Positions 23,701 through 38,700 of a stretch of 64,000 nucleotides of DNA are shown here, piece after piece. The notes beneath the pieces were generated by a model. That model was not told the DNA's origin. It did not search any database and worked only from the letters and a program-made list of their open reading frames with translations. Where the stretch lies: contig CP136064.1 of assembly GCA_032622095.1 (NCBI GenBank), positions 259,385,863-259,449,862 on the forward strand. Reading direction: 5' to 3'. A program made the position numbers and the translations under genes. Position 1 is the first letter of the stretch. Every line of letters starts with the position of its first letter. Source of the stretch: Siphonodentalium dalli (Eukaryota > Mollusca > Scaphopoda > Gadilida > Siphonodentaliidae).

Positions 23701-26700
23701 CTGTAGGCCCAAAGGGATGTGGATGGTAAAAAGTTAAATCCTGTACCACATGAACCGACAAGGGGTGACTAATAGCCTTGTAAGTGCAGAGTTTTTATGA
23801 ATTAACAAATAAATGATTTCATACAATGCAATAATCATAATGGTTTATGATCATCTGGGAAGATTATGAGGATTTCCATGACATAATGCTAGGACACCCA
23901 GGGACAACCTAACTATATGTTACAGGATGATTTGCTGCCGGACATGATGTCATGTATATCCAAATATAGATGAGATATCACGGAGACAATGTGTAGATCT
24001 GTTGCCTCATAATTTGTACAAACCTTAGGCAAATATAAATAAATTACTAGATTCTCATTCCCATCTCATTTGGAAATTGGGGCGGATGAGCAAATTTTAT
24101 TTTTAATATTTGACTCTTTCTAAAATAAAGGGTCATAGTCAGTTCTAGAAATTGAAGCAATATCCTACCTTATACAACACAAGTTGATTTAAATGTCCAA
24201 ATTGGATCAAAATAGACTGATCATTGCTATTAGGGCTGCAATGATTCATTGTGAATTCAATGTATCGTGATACCTGCAAAACCTGCAATTATCTCTCAAG
24301 TTTACCTGTATACTACTATGTATATTTGACTCATCTAGCCAACAATTAAACTCCATTTTAGTTTAAAATGAACTCTACCTCCAGTTATAAACTTGTTGTT
24401 TCTGATAATTGAGGCGGTATTCCTTTGGAAACACTAATTTAGTGTATTGTGATATGTATCATATCGTTGATCATTTGAGGTTAAGTTATGATAAAAAAAG
24501 TTTACATCAAAATAATCCAAATAAAAATATTTGAACAGATGATCAAAATAGGGTCGGGATGGGGGTGAGAATCAGGCAATATCGTTATATTTTACTTACA
24601 GCCATGAACAACCCAGTTACTTCATAACATGTATGATGTACAAACCTTATCAGCCTTACTGCCACTAAGCCGCCGTAGAATGCTCTTTGTCTTGCTTGGT
24701 TTTTTAGTACATGGCAGTGATGGGTTAGAGATGGACTGTCCCCTAGACAAAATAGCCAGGCATTAAGCAGATTATAAACATAGTTTGTGCAACTATTTCC
24801 CACAGAGTGAGTCAAAACTACCGATACAAATGGTGCCACAACAATCGGGAGTTAATCAATTTTTAGAGAATTCAAAAAATTGTAAAAAATCGAAATTTAT
24901 AAAAAACGACAATATTAAAGATGTATTCAGGGTTCCAGGCTAATTCTACGAAACCTATTTTCATTTTATTTAGAATCAAGTGTATAAAATAACATGTTAA
25001 GTATGAGAAGATAGACGAAAGACAGTATTTTGTTTGACGTTTTCATATTGAATTTCCTGTGCATTTATTTTATGTCGTTTCAATGTTTTAACCCTTTCTC
25101 TACTCATTGACGAATAGTTCCTTAACAAAATGTTCAGACAGTAAGTTCAACAAACAACCACAGGACGTTTGTTGAACTTATTATATGAACATTTGCCATC
25201 AATGAATATGACTCCTTCTGCATTTGTAATATTGTATTATCAATTCTTCTCTCTGCTCATAATTCCTGGACATCCTTTCAGATGAATATTAAATAGACCA
25301 TTCCAATGTATACTTTTATAAATGATGGGAAAATCCATTTAGAAAAGATAGCGTTAAAGGGACGCCAAAAATTATTTTGTTATGGTAGTATTTGTTATTA
25401 AAAAGGTCTAGTTATAATAATGTCATATTTGGTTTCAACATTTATTTAACAAAGCAGAAATATTTTTATTATAAATTTTATATGTTGTTGTTCTGACTAG
25501 AGGTTTGAAACCCTGAATACCTCTTTAAACATGAAGATTTTCTAGAAATCTAACAACATCTGATCTATGGTTCAAAGGAATGTCCAGCTACATAACAGAC
25601 TTCTTGGCTTGTTGCACAAACTTACATGAAAGGAGAGTAGATTCGGATTATATATAAATATGACATTTCACACAGAAACAGTATGAGATATGATAACTAT
25701 GAAACGATACAGATAATGGATTCAATGAAAATAATTGTTTCCTCTGCTTGTCTGACACAGAAATTTAAAGACATATTGTGAAATTATTTCAGTGAACAAA
25801 ATTGCTAATTGAGTACACATGCACTATGCCCACTGTAAATATGTTGCTCAGTCAACTAGTATTACGGACAGTTCCATCCACATTCGTACCATTCCATAAC
25901 AGACTAAAATATGCAATAATATATAGAGAGTGCCTATACGTTTCGGTAATTTTCCACTATTTTATAGGCAAGCATAAAATAAAAACTTAATTGATGAATT
26001 AAATGACAAGAAACTGGCAATGATTCTGCAATGAATGTCACTGCAATTAATTATTACTAGTAAATAAAGAGTGATGTGCTGTCAATTTGGATGTGAACTT
26101 TTTCGAAAATAACTATTTGGAGCAAGAATATTCCCGATTCCCACATGACAACCCTAGAGAGGTGTGACTTGGCAAATTAAGCTTTAAACATTTTTTGGAA
26201 ACAACTTGTTTGCAAATAACATTAGTTTAGTAGGTATGATCATGCCATGAACTCAGCTGGAAATCTTCCATATAGCCTACGATAGTAGGTATGTTTTGAT
26301 ATCTCAACTTTAAAATTACGTATGTATAATTAGGAAGTTCAAATAAATGATGTACATTTGTGTAGCCATAATGATTTATGATATATTTCTTTTTTTCCTT
26401 AACTGAAATTCTGTCTGTCAGCCGAGCAGAGGAAGACTACTACAAATGATTGATAGAGGTATAATATTATATACATGTATTGATGTATGTATCTATGAAT
26501 GGGAATTGTGTCATTGTATATATTGTATAATGTGCATATGAAAGCAGAGTGATTGCTATATATGTGAAATTATTAGTTATATACGGTATGTGTATTTTCC
26601 ATAATTTCTTAGAGAGAGAGAGAGAGAGATATTTTGACCAATGAGAAAAATTACAATAACCCTTTACATTTTTTGTTTGTTTTTTTTTGGGTTGAATTTT

Positions 26701-29700
26701 GTTAAGCATGCTATAGCGAATTTAAAAACAAACTGGTTAAAACCTTAGGGGCATGTTATAACTCAAAACTATCACCAAGTGTTCATAGAAATAATTTTGA
26801 TGCCCATGAAAAAACGTAAGATTCCCTGGCCCTAAACCTACAAAATAAGTCTGTTAAAGAATATAAGAAAAAATTATTAAAATTGTAAAAAATAATAACA
26901 AATGATGAAAAATTGTTAGGCCAATGCATTCTCTTATATATGCGAGTCGACCATAGTCGCCTCACATATATAAGAGAATGCAATGGCACAGGGTATATGG
27001 GTTGATACAAAAATCGGACCTGGCACTGAAAGGGTTAAACTTCCTGTTATGCTCTAAAATTTACTATTATTCCACTTTTGCTATAGGACAGATATACTAT
27101 GAGAATATTTCAAAGTTATCCTGAAGATATCTTTAATAATATGTAATCAATCAGTTTTATCTCAATAACTTACTCATATTTACATTCGCAGGAATTCCCA
27201 GTGATTCAAAAAAATAGTGGACCCAATTTCAATCTATCAGAATTTATGTAGTGGAGAAAAACTTTCTTTTGAATTTGACAGCATTCATATATGTATTTAT
27301 ACACTATACCTTTTAGATTTACGAAGGTTGCCAGGACTAAATAGATTCAGCCGTTTTCTGACGTTCTTGCAATCAAGACTGGGTGTCGCAGTGAAGGCCA
27401 GATCATTCTTCTCTGAAAATTCAATATGTGGGGTATCCATTGGTGCCATTTTTCTGGGATCTAAACAAACAGATCATGCACAAGATAGGCCTTACTCTTG
27501 ATAATATAACATGAATGGCGGTCATAAAGTAACCCATACTCTTTGGTAATAATATAAATCATTCATATTCACAACATTAGGACATTAATATAAATAGATG
27601 ATGTCCTCCCGAAAGTTATACCTATTTTATACACCATTTTTTCTAAAGCCAACACATGCCTGAAAATATGGTGCCGGATATATGAGGTCCCCAGCAGGTG
27701 AATTTAGTGATGCTAGCCTGCTGTGTTATCACTAAATTCACACTCTGGGGACCTCATTCTGCTTAGGCCTCATCTTCTCTGGAAAGTATCTTTATTAACC
27801 GTTTACCCAACAAAGCGGCCAAAAACGCCCAAATAAAGCTTCAACAGCCTAAAATATCTTCCGTCTGTCTCAATAACACCATACAAATATGGATATCATT
27901 GGAACCAGTTCATTGACCACATTGTGATGGTTACAGTTATGCCCTGTGCCAATGCATTCTCTTATATATGCGAGTCGACCATAGGTCGCCTCGCATATAT
28001 AAGAGAATGCATTGGCCTAAAAAAAATCTTTTTTAACACTTTTTACCATTTTTTCTTACATTCTTTAACAATTTAAAAAAAATTCTTACATTTTTTAACA
28101 ATTTTTATAATATTTTTCTACATTCTTTGACATTTTTAATGTGTTAAGCCAATGCATTCTCTTATATATGCGAGGCGACCTATGGTCGACTCGCATATAT
28201 AAGAGAATGCATTGGCACAGGGTCGTTCTGTTGGGTAAAGGGTTAACAAGTTTTAATCTTCACCATCTGGGAACTTTATATCTGAGTCGACTAGGTTTCC
28301 CATGGCAGATGAGGCCATGCAGAATGAGGTCCCAAGAGGATGAAATTGGTGACGCTAGCCCACTCACCCTCTGGGGACCTCATTCTGTAAATGTCTGGCT
28401 CCATATTTTCAGGCCTGTTTATAAATACAAGATTTTTTTTTCAAGCCAACGATTAAAATAACATATTAAATAACATGCTCTCAACGATTGGAAACAAAGA
28501 ACGTAGGTTGAAAAACTGCAAATAGAGACAACTTATTTTTATTTTGATGGCCTTTAAATACGATAATGCTATTGAATAAAAATAATGTATTTCTTTAAAC
28601 CCTTTCTACGCCAAATACTCATCAATTAATGAGTAGTTCCCATAGGCGGGGTTTCCGCTAAGGGTCGGGGGAATGGGTCTCCAAATGAATAACAGACCAA
28701 TGCTATGTATAATTTTTATAACTGATGGACGAATCCATTTAGTATAGAACTGGTTAAATAATTAAATTTCGTTTCAATAAATCATTTAGTTCATAATAAA
28801 TAGACAAAACACAACGCACATCTTATTTGAGAATCTGTTATCGAATGAAAGGCAGATGGCGCATGGATATATATATTGAGCATAGCTCAAGCAAAATATA
28901 ACAATGCAACATCCTCAACAAGTTCGGTAAAAGATTTGAGATTTTCAATAAAAATAGTTCCGGCTCGTATCCACTAGAGGTATATAACAATATGCATTCA
29001 ATGGCTGGGATTCCATTGAATACATGTACCTCATGTCAATTGTTGTGGAATAAAACATATGCTCCAATGTCCTCAAAGTCACTGTTTGTTTGACAAAGGA
29101 TGTAGAAAAGAGAACGGAATGTTTATAAGACTGACAATTTTAAGAATTCCTCTATATTAAATCTGACACAATGTGATTCTATATTCCCCAACATATATCT
29201 CATATATTAAACTGGCCATTAATCACATTCAGGTGTTATATTTTATTATTCTAGCCAGATGGGCTCAATGGATAAATGATCAATTAAGCGCTAAGCTTAG
29301 TTTATTCAGCGAGCGAATGTGTTAATATCCTGTTTATTTACAACAGCTACTTCCGGTTTTGCCAACAGGAGTTAATCCATGAATTGTAAAATCCACACAC
29401 AAATAGTAGCTACAGTAATGCTCTAATTAATTGACATCTTAACCAAAGCAGAATTATGGGTAACTTTTCAGGATATAGTCGGAAATATGGCTTGTTGCCA
29501 TATTTCCGACTAAATCCTGAAAAGTTACCCATAATTCTGCTTTGGTTAAGAGGTCGATTAATTAGAGCATTACTGTATATCTCGACAGTTTTGCACAAAA
29601 TTTATCTTCAAAAGTTTTCCCTCCTCTTCCTCATTAATAATGTGTACGACTTTAAAGTAATATATGAGAATTATTAATTGCGTGTTGTGTCTATTGTATG

Positions 29701-32700
29701 AGTGAAACTGTAAGATGTATGCAGGTAGTGAGGTCACTTGTGAATAGAGAGTATTATTATCCATCCCTTAAAGACATATTATGTACTTATTCGGGTGCGT
29801 GAAACTAATAAGTTAGTATTCAGGCGCTATGCCAACTTGTGGAATATAGCATTCTAGTAACATCGCCGAAAATTTCAAACAAATCGACCTCACCACTCCA
29901 AAGAAAACATCGTCTGAACTATGCGCAACTGTAAATATTTACTTCTCGATTCGGGACGTTGCTATCTGCGAAAAACTAACGAAAACAATTTAGCCATCGA
30001 GAATCACTGAATTTAATTAATGTTTAAGAATGACGGTGTTTGTTGTCAATTTGGGGATATAATATTTGTAAAATATACTACTTTGAGAAAGATTAATCTC
30101 CATTTCAATTTGATCACCCTACCGGAGTGTTTCACATCACTTTAACTAACACTATTTCTGATTGGGCAAATGACGTCACATGATAATCCGGGAAAAGTCA
30201 TATTGGATTTTCAAATGTCATATTGGACTCCCGAAAGTCATATTGGACTCGAATCAAGTCCAATATGACTTTTATAAAAATTATCAGGACTCCAGGTGAA
30301 GTCATTTAGATAAAAATACAGATGGTGTGTACATTATGTGTCTTCAAGTACTCGTCCAGGTTGTTGTGAAAAGTCATATTGGACTTGACACTGCATATGT
30401 CGTCCAATATGACTTTTCACCAGAACCTGGACTCGTACAAGAAAAACAAATAATGGATACGACATTGTATAATAACTTTGTAATATGAGCAAGACAACCT
30501 TTTTACCCATCACTGACTTATTTTGCAGATTTTTATTGTCATCATGTTATCACTCCTCGGTCAAAAATTTGTCTGATAATTATGTTTTCACTGGCAAATG
30601 TTGTCAGCCTTTTGGTTTATATCTGGGTGTGTGTGTGTGTGCCACAACATGTATTTCTTTTGTTAAAGCTGTTAATCACATTCAGGAGTCATTTTTACTT
30701 TTATAGCCAGGTGGGCTTGCTTAATAAAAAGCACTAAAATAGAAGCACAATGACTTTAACACTAAGAAGTCTCACCATCCCTCTTTATAACTGTTGCAGG
30801 TGTAAAAGGAGTCCTGTCTCCCATAATAGCATGTAACGGCAAATTCTGAAGAACGGCTTTTCTGCAATAAACAATTAAAGTATACATACTGCTTATGGAC
30901 TTGCAACCCACAGGTATTAGGCACAATTTTTTTTTTTTTAATTTAATAAAAATCTCGGAAAGGTATCGATCTCATTTTTGATAGAGGTCAGCATTTTTCT
31001 CTACAAAAGCAACATTTTATTTTTTATTGATCTGTAATTGCAGCACTATGTTTTACAGATTTCTTTTCGCGGGAGGCCATTTTGATAGTGCGAAACAAAC
31101 TCGAGAAACGCTGCAGTAAACGACTCCAAAATAAAATAATTTTACATCGATAAAAAAAAATGTTTTAGCTAATTCCTTATCTAGTGGGTATTATATATCC
31201 ACCGCATGATTTTTTTCATTAAGAATGCCGGATATCAATTAAAAGAGAGATATTAAAATTAATTTAATAAAGTTCAAGTTACTTTCGCTTTCAGTTTTTC
31301 AAAATGGCCTCCCGCGAAAAGAATTATGAAAAACTGACGAAAAAAAAGGACATAAATCGTTATTAAACTCGATGTATGTTGAGTACCACCCCCAAATTAG
31401 CTGTACTTCATGAAACAACGTCAGTTTGACAATAGGGCTATTTAGTTTGATGATAATAGTATAGATTTCGGTGATTTAGGGGTTGGATTATTTTTTATTT
31501 TTCATTGAACGGAAAATTTAAATACGAGTAAGGTAACATAGGTAATAAATTTCATTGACAACTTCGAATGATGTTCTATGCTCACTTGTTTAAAGTACGA
31601 CGGAAAGCTAAACTTTAACCAAAAATATGATTACTTGGGCACATAATGCTAGAATTTCAGAACAATTTGAAAAAAAACTTAGCTTTTGTGAGGATGATTT
31701 TTGACCTCCTATTTTCACTATCAGCCTTGATACTTACCTTTATATATATATATTTTTTTTTTTTTTGCCAAATATTTTTGGCCAAATACCTGTGTTGCAA
31801 CCAATGATGATTAACATTATAGTATTCAAGGTATCAGCTTTCCAGATCAATTATAGAATCTAATTGATTATGATGGCAAACCTCCAAAATATTTCATTAA
31901 CCCTTCCATGACTGGGGCTTCCTAAAATTTGCAAAAGCCCTGTGCTGGTGCAATCTCTTATATATGCGAGTCTCACACAAGGTGCCTAGCAAAAATAATA
32001 GAATACATTCAATGGCCTAACAATATTTACCTTGACCTGCATTATCTTATATATGCAAGACTCCCTATGGGAGACTCGCATATATGAGAAGGCACAGGAT
32101 CTTTAATGCAGCTCCCGGTATCAAAGGGTTAAGATCGAGCTGTACGATCCAGTAACCCATGGCTACGGTATCTGAGCAGTTTAAAAAAATAACACCACTT
32201 GACTGCCATTGAAAGCTCATATGATAGAGAACCTCCTTTAATATCAAACTAGAGGTGTGACTGTCCCAATGGGACTACGGATACCCCCCTGTTTTTAAAA
32301 TACTAAGATGTTTCACATGTCAGTAAACATTTAGTTAAAATAATAAAATAACAGTTCCCATTGCAGGTGTACAACCATAACCCTAATCTTATACCTATTG
32401 ACCAAAAAATGTAGGAATAAAAGCTTGGACAAAATTATGTATGTTGCGAAAAAAAATCTAAGTCGAAAAAGGGGGATAACTCCACCAAAAAATGTCGGAC
32501 AGACGTCATAATCGCAGGTGCACAAGTTCCCATGGTACTAAATATCTGTGCCACGTTTTAAACAAATTGACCGAAAAATGTAGGAATAAAAGCTCGGACA
32601 AAAGTATACATGTTGCAAACAAATTCTAAGTCGAAAAAGGGGGGATAACTCCACCAAAAAAAGTCGGACAATCGTCATAATCACAGGTGCCCAGGTTCCC

Positions 32701-35700
32701 ATCATGGTTGATGTCTGTGCCAAGTATCACGAAAATTGATCAAAAAACGACTGAGAAAAACTCCGGACAAATTTGTGTCCACGGACAGACGGACGACGGA
32801 CGGACAAGCTGACTCCAGTATACCCCCCCTAACTTCGTTGCGGGGGGGTATAATTACACTTCTATATACCCTGCTGGACAAAACAAGTGTCCACTTAACC
32901 GCGGTGTGGTTAGCGTTGCCACCGTGGCTGAAATGCAACTACACTGCAGCTCCACCGGCTAACTACAGTTGGGCCGCGGTGTACTTTCCGTTCGGCCATG
33001 GTGTAGTTGCCGCGGTGTACGTTCATTAAACTGAATAAAAGGCCGCTCGGCCACAGTGTCCCCCGAACCGGTGGCTTCATTTGGAGCGGAGGCTTTGTAG
33101 AAGTATACTATATGGATAAGACACTTGTGCATTGTCTCATTACTGACATGCATACAACTAACCAAATCTTAAAAAAACTCTTAAAGTCAAAATATACGGT
33201 AACCTCAATTTGGCATAAAATGAAGAAAATTACAAGAAAAATTTAATTTTCTAAGTTGAAAAGCCCATACGACCGTTGTTTGCGTATAAAAATTAGCATG
33301 GCGGAACACGAAATCGAATTTGATCTGTCTTTTGTGCTAGTAAACCTACATATACCAAATTTAATTTCATTCAGTACACATTTACTAAAGTTATCTTCCG
33401 GAAACCTCAAATTGGCAAAAATTCTAAGTAAAAAAGGGACATAACTCTGGTGAAAATTGGCGGGCGGAACCCGAATTCGAACTTGACCTGTGTTTTGCTG
33501 GGAGAAAGACACATACCAAATTTGGTTTAAATCTGATTAACTCTACTAAAGTTATCATCCGGACACCAACTTTTGGGGTTTTATATGTCGGGTCGGCGGA
33601 CAAAAAAAGGGCCATAACTCTCGTGAAATTCGAACTTGAGCTGTATTTTGATATAAGTAATCCACAAAAAAAAAGGGTTTTGCATATAAACAATCCAAAA
33701 TCAAGTTATCATCCGGAAACCAATGTCGAAAAAGGGGCATAACTCTGCAAAAAAAAATGGCCGGGCAGAACCCAAGTTCGAACTAAAGTTATCATCCGGA
33801 AACCAACTTTCAGGGGTTTTCTAAGTAAAAAAAGGGCCATAACTCTTGAAAAATGGGCGGAGCAAACCCATATTCGAACTTGACCTTTATTTTGGTCTGA
33901 TAAATCACCTATGAAATTTGCTTTTGATCTAATAACCGAAACTAAAGTTATCATCCGGAAACCATTTCCGGACGCACGGACAGACGGACACCGGCTATTT
34001 TAATAGTCCCCCGAATTTTTTTTTTCGGGGGACAAAAAAGACGATACAAACCAGAAATCTAACCACGGTGTACATGCCGTTCAGCCGTGGTGTAGTTGCC
34101 TTTCGGCCGCAGTGTACTTGCAGTTCGACCGCGGTGTACTTGCCATTCGGCCGCGGTGCTCAACTGCAGTTACAAACTCTGACACCGCTGCCGAACGGCA
34201 AATACACCGCGGGTGCCAATGGACACTTGTGAATGGCTTTGATTTCATGATTTGTCACAAAAAGATAATTTTGTGGGTAGTAAATATAATATGTGTGCCT
34301 CTAACAGATGCTACTTTTAAAGGTACTCAATCCGATTAGACGCTCCTAAATTACTATTTCTTTGGCTTTGGGGGTAAAAAATACCACTTGATTTTAGAGT
34401 TATCCATCTTACAACCGCAGTTTGTCTGTTTTGAGCACGTGGTTCTGTCAACTTGTGGCCCACATCCCCGAAAATTAATAGATTTCAAAAATCGATATCT
34501 AATCACTCTGAGCTTTGATGGGTGGGTTCCTCGACTCGAATCAAATATTTTCTACCCCCAAAGCCAAAGAAATAGTAATTTAGGAGCGTCTAATCGGACT
34601 GAGTACCTTTAAATAGATTTCTACTAACCACATGTGTTTTATCTAGCAGATCATCTCCATTCTATACATGCAGCATCCATACCCAATCTTGGATATGATT
34701 TTTATGGAGATTGACAAAATGACAAATGCATTCAGTGTCAGACATTTTGTAAACAAGAGCATCACTAAGGCGTGGCAAAATAAGCCTGCGGTAATTCCAA
34801 CAAATGGCCATAACTCTGGTGAAAATTGGCTGGCGGAACACAAACTTTAACTTGACTTGTATTTTGGGCTAGAAAACTCACATACCAAATTCCATTCCAT
34901 TCAGTCCAAACTTACTAAAGTTATCAACGGAAATGAAAATTGAGTGCAAATTCCAACAAAAAGGGACATAACACTGCCTTCGAACTTGACCTATATTTTG
35001 TGTTAGTAAAGCCACATACCAAATTTCATTGGCTCGATCGACGGACAGACCCGTTTTTTTTGGGCACCTTTCATCCTATTCTAGTTCTGCTGATGGCAAA
35101 GGATAAAATGAGTTACATGTTGCTCAATGTGTGTAATAATGTGAACTTTTAATGACTGTCTTTTAAAACCGGCGCCCATAATTCACTTTCTCTGTGGTGG
35201 TATAAATAGAGGATCTACAACGAGTCCCCAGTTTATAGCAGAATTTACAAAACAAGTCTAGTAAATTATGTTTGGACCGAGCCTGTGGCGAAGTCCAGAC
35301 CTAATTTACTAGACGAGTTTTGTAAATTCCGCTATGAACTGGGGACGAGTTGTAGATTCTATTTATTACATGATCCAAAACCTCGATAAAACCATACTGA
35401 AATCAACAAATGGCATGTGAAACTAACATTGGCTTCTGTAAGGCCTGTGATGACGTTTCACGCAACTATGCGTTTTTTGACAGCGTGAATACATAGTCCC
35501 TGATAAATAAAGACTATTTGAAGTATTTAATGGCATATTTAATTTTATTAATTTAATGAAATAACTTTTGAAACTCTCCATTCATTGGAGTTTGTTGAAA
35601 ACATATTGGAAGCCATTGTATTTTGAGATGTAGTGTGCGGAATGTCAACAGATGACAAACCGGAAGTCAAAGGTCACCTGGCACTATTTCCTGTTATGCA

Positions 35701-38700
35701 ACGAATGTTGCATATCACAATTTATAGAATGGGTTTATTGAATGGAATAAGGGTAGGATTACCCTGCTGGACAAAACAAGTGTCCACTTAACGGAGGTGC
35801 GGTTAGCATTTCCACCACGGCCGAAATGCAACTACACCGCGGCTCCACCGGCTAACTACAGTTGGGTCGCGGTGTACTTGCAGTTCGGCCATGGTGTAGT
35901 TGCCGCGATGTGCATTCATTAAACTGAAAAAAGACGATACAAACCAGAAATCTGACCACAGTGTACATGGCGTTTGCCCGCGGTGTAGTTGTCGTTTGCC
36001 AGTGGTGTACTTGTGTTCGGCCGCAGTGTACTTGCCGTTCGGCCATGGTGTACTTGCCGTTCGGCCACGGTGCTCAACTGCAGTTACAAACTCTGACACC
36101 ACGGCCAAATACACTGCGGTGCCAATGGACACTTGTTTTGTCCAACGGGTTACGTAATAAAAATCATTTCTACAATAATGAAAACTTACTTTTTAGTAGC
36201 TGAGAAAGCGACTGTTTCCCCCGAAGCTTTGCGTTTCCTGATGACAGGGGTCGCTGTAGAGAGCGGTTCTGGCAGCTGAAGCTTCGCTGACGTATGTGAC
36301 ATCGCGCTGTCATTCGACCCATTACTGCCATGTGACATATTGATTGATTTGCCATCAGTACTTTTTCGAAGCTTAGAAATTCCATGAGCGATAGAACTAA
36401 CAATGCCTGAAAAATAAGGGGGAGATAAACAATTTTACATTAACCATATGATTAAACAGACATAGCTCATTCCAACTCCAAAATTATGTATACACAATTT
36501 GGTAAGGGGTACCTCAAAATAATCCTACGCGGAAGATTTCCGAAAAAACACAAAGCGTTGACAAAGCACTGAACAAAAATATGTTTTGTTTCTTATAGTT
36601 TTAAGATATTTTCTTTTTGTTCTGGTTAAATTTTCAAGAAAATCTAGAGCTGTCGTCATTCTGAAACTTTTAAGGTACATATATGTACTACATAATTTTT
36701 ATGATCAATATGCAGAGAAAGCTGTGTGTAGAGTTAAAAATAGTATCAAGTTAAGCAGGGTTTCCGCTAGGGGTCGGGGGAATGGGTCCGGTAGCTGCTA
36801 TGGGGAAACCCAGTAAATAATTAAATATATGAAGACCGATTTATCTGTAATTTTGCCATTTACAGTACCGGCCGATGTATAAGTCGCAACTTTCTAATCG
36901 GTATGTCATGAGGGGCATTTTTCATCAGGATTTTGAGAAACAAACGGCGATCACAGGTAAGCAACAAGACAAAATGCCGGCGCAAACTAAATCTAAAAAG
37001 ATGATAAATCCGATATTAAAAAAAAGAAATAAACAAACCCATTCTCATTGTGTCTGTGTGTCTTTATTTTATTCCCCGTCTCACACATTTATATCAAATT
37101 ATATGTATTAGTATCTGATAATTCAACTGCAAAAGAGCAGCAAAACATTGGGCATCCTTGACCTGACTAATAATTGTGGACATGTGCATGATATTCAATG
37201 ACTGCACGTGTCTGCAAACTTCTACTGGATGACGTCACATCGGAATGATTATCTAAGCCAGCCCGGGAACGAGCATCAGACAAACTCTTACTCTGAATGA
37301 GGGCATGCATGGTCAGCGTGTTATTCTTTAATAGGGCATTGACGCGAAGTTGTGTATGTTGCACAAAGATTCTTTTATGATGATCGCCATTAGCCCAAGC
37401 TTTTTCATGCTTCAGTTCGCGACAATGAGGCAACCACTAAATTAACGATCCATTGCCCTAAAACAACAGTAAGCCAAGTTGCAATTTTATATTACTACTA
37501 GAAGGTGACCCGGCTTCGTCCGGGCTTTGACCTTGAATTGACCATTTTGAAGGTCAAGGTCAGGTGGGGTCAAACACCAACACCCCAAAAATGGTGGAAA
37601 TCGGCCCAGCGGATACCGGGAAATCGGCCCAGCGGATACCGAGATACCCTATGCATCAAATTTCGTCCGTAAAAATCCACAGTTTAACCCGATTTGATTT
37701 CCACTCAAGTATATAAACGCGCCTCATATACACACGCTCATTAATTATCAAGTTTCAACGTAAAGATAAATAACCATCGGTGCCCGAGATATCGCCAAGA
37801 CGTCTGAAACAGTCAAATGCATCGGCCGGTTAAGCGTTAACGTGATCTAACGTTATGACATCTAACGACGTCATAGAAGTTACGCATTGTTTTTATCCTG
37901 ATGGAAGATAGTACCACTTCTTCTTGATAATTGAGGCAGATAACTAAAACGGATATATACGCATTATATATCGTTGGAAAGAGGAAACACGAAAGATTCT
38001 CACAGTGTCATTATTATTTTATTATTCGCGCTGTTTCGAATCGATTTGTAAGCACCGAACTCAAATGAAAGTCCCGTAACACAGCGTAAAAACAGATTTG
38101 ACCTCGGATCTGAAAATTAATAGGCCCATGCCACCCCCCGGCCGAAAATACCCCCACATACCAAGTTGCATCGAAATCGGCTCGGCCGTTTTCGAGTCCA
38201 TCGCGATCACACAGACACACACACACAAACAGATCTTCCAAAATATATAATAGATAAATGATTTGTGTGTTTCCTCATGCCTCAAATTATACACATGTTT
38301 TATACAAGTTGGAATAATGATGAATAAATTAGTCCAAACGCCTCGTCAATACTCACGTCAAGATAATAAATGAGGAAGTTTTTATGATCCGTTCCCATAC
38401 TCTGAAGTAAATTGAACCAATGATATCTCCCCTGATACAAATTCAAATTCAAACATAAACTGGGGAAATACTGATTTATATAAGTTTATAATCGGCATTA
38501 ACGTGTTTATACTGTGCAATAATTAAAATTATCAGAAGATGACGATTATTCCTTGTACCGGTAGTTGCATCTCAGTGAACCATTGCCGTGACGTTCCATG
38601 TTACCTCAACGAAATTCCTACACTCAATGTTCACTTCCATGTACATGTACCACCGATGTAAACAACCTATTTAAACACCTAAATTACCTTTTTAGAAAAT

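Noticed and set aside
24220-24460. Possible hAT element starting TAGGGCTGCAATGATTCA (also near 45,440)
   Set aside because: Only the one end word is recognisable at each site; no matching inverted end or 8-bp duplication was found.
32736-33029. 97-codon frame and its minus-strand shadow
   Set aside because: Produced by the GC-rich internal repeats of the CCCTGCTGGACA element and the neighbouring repeat; no domain.
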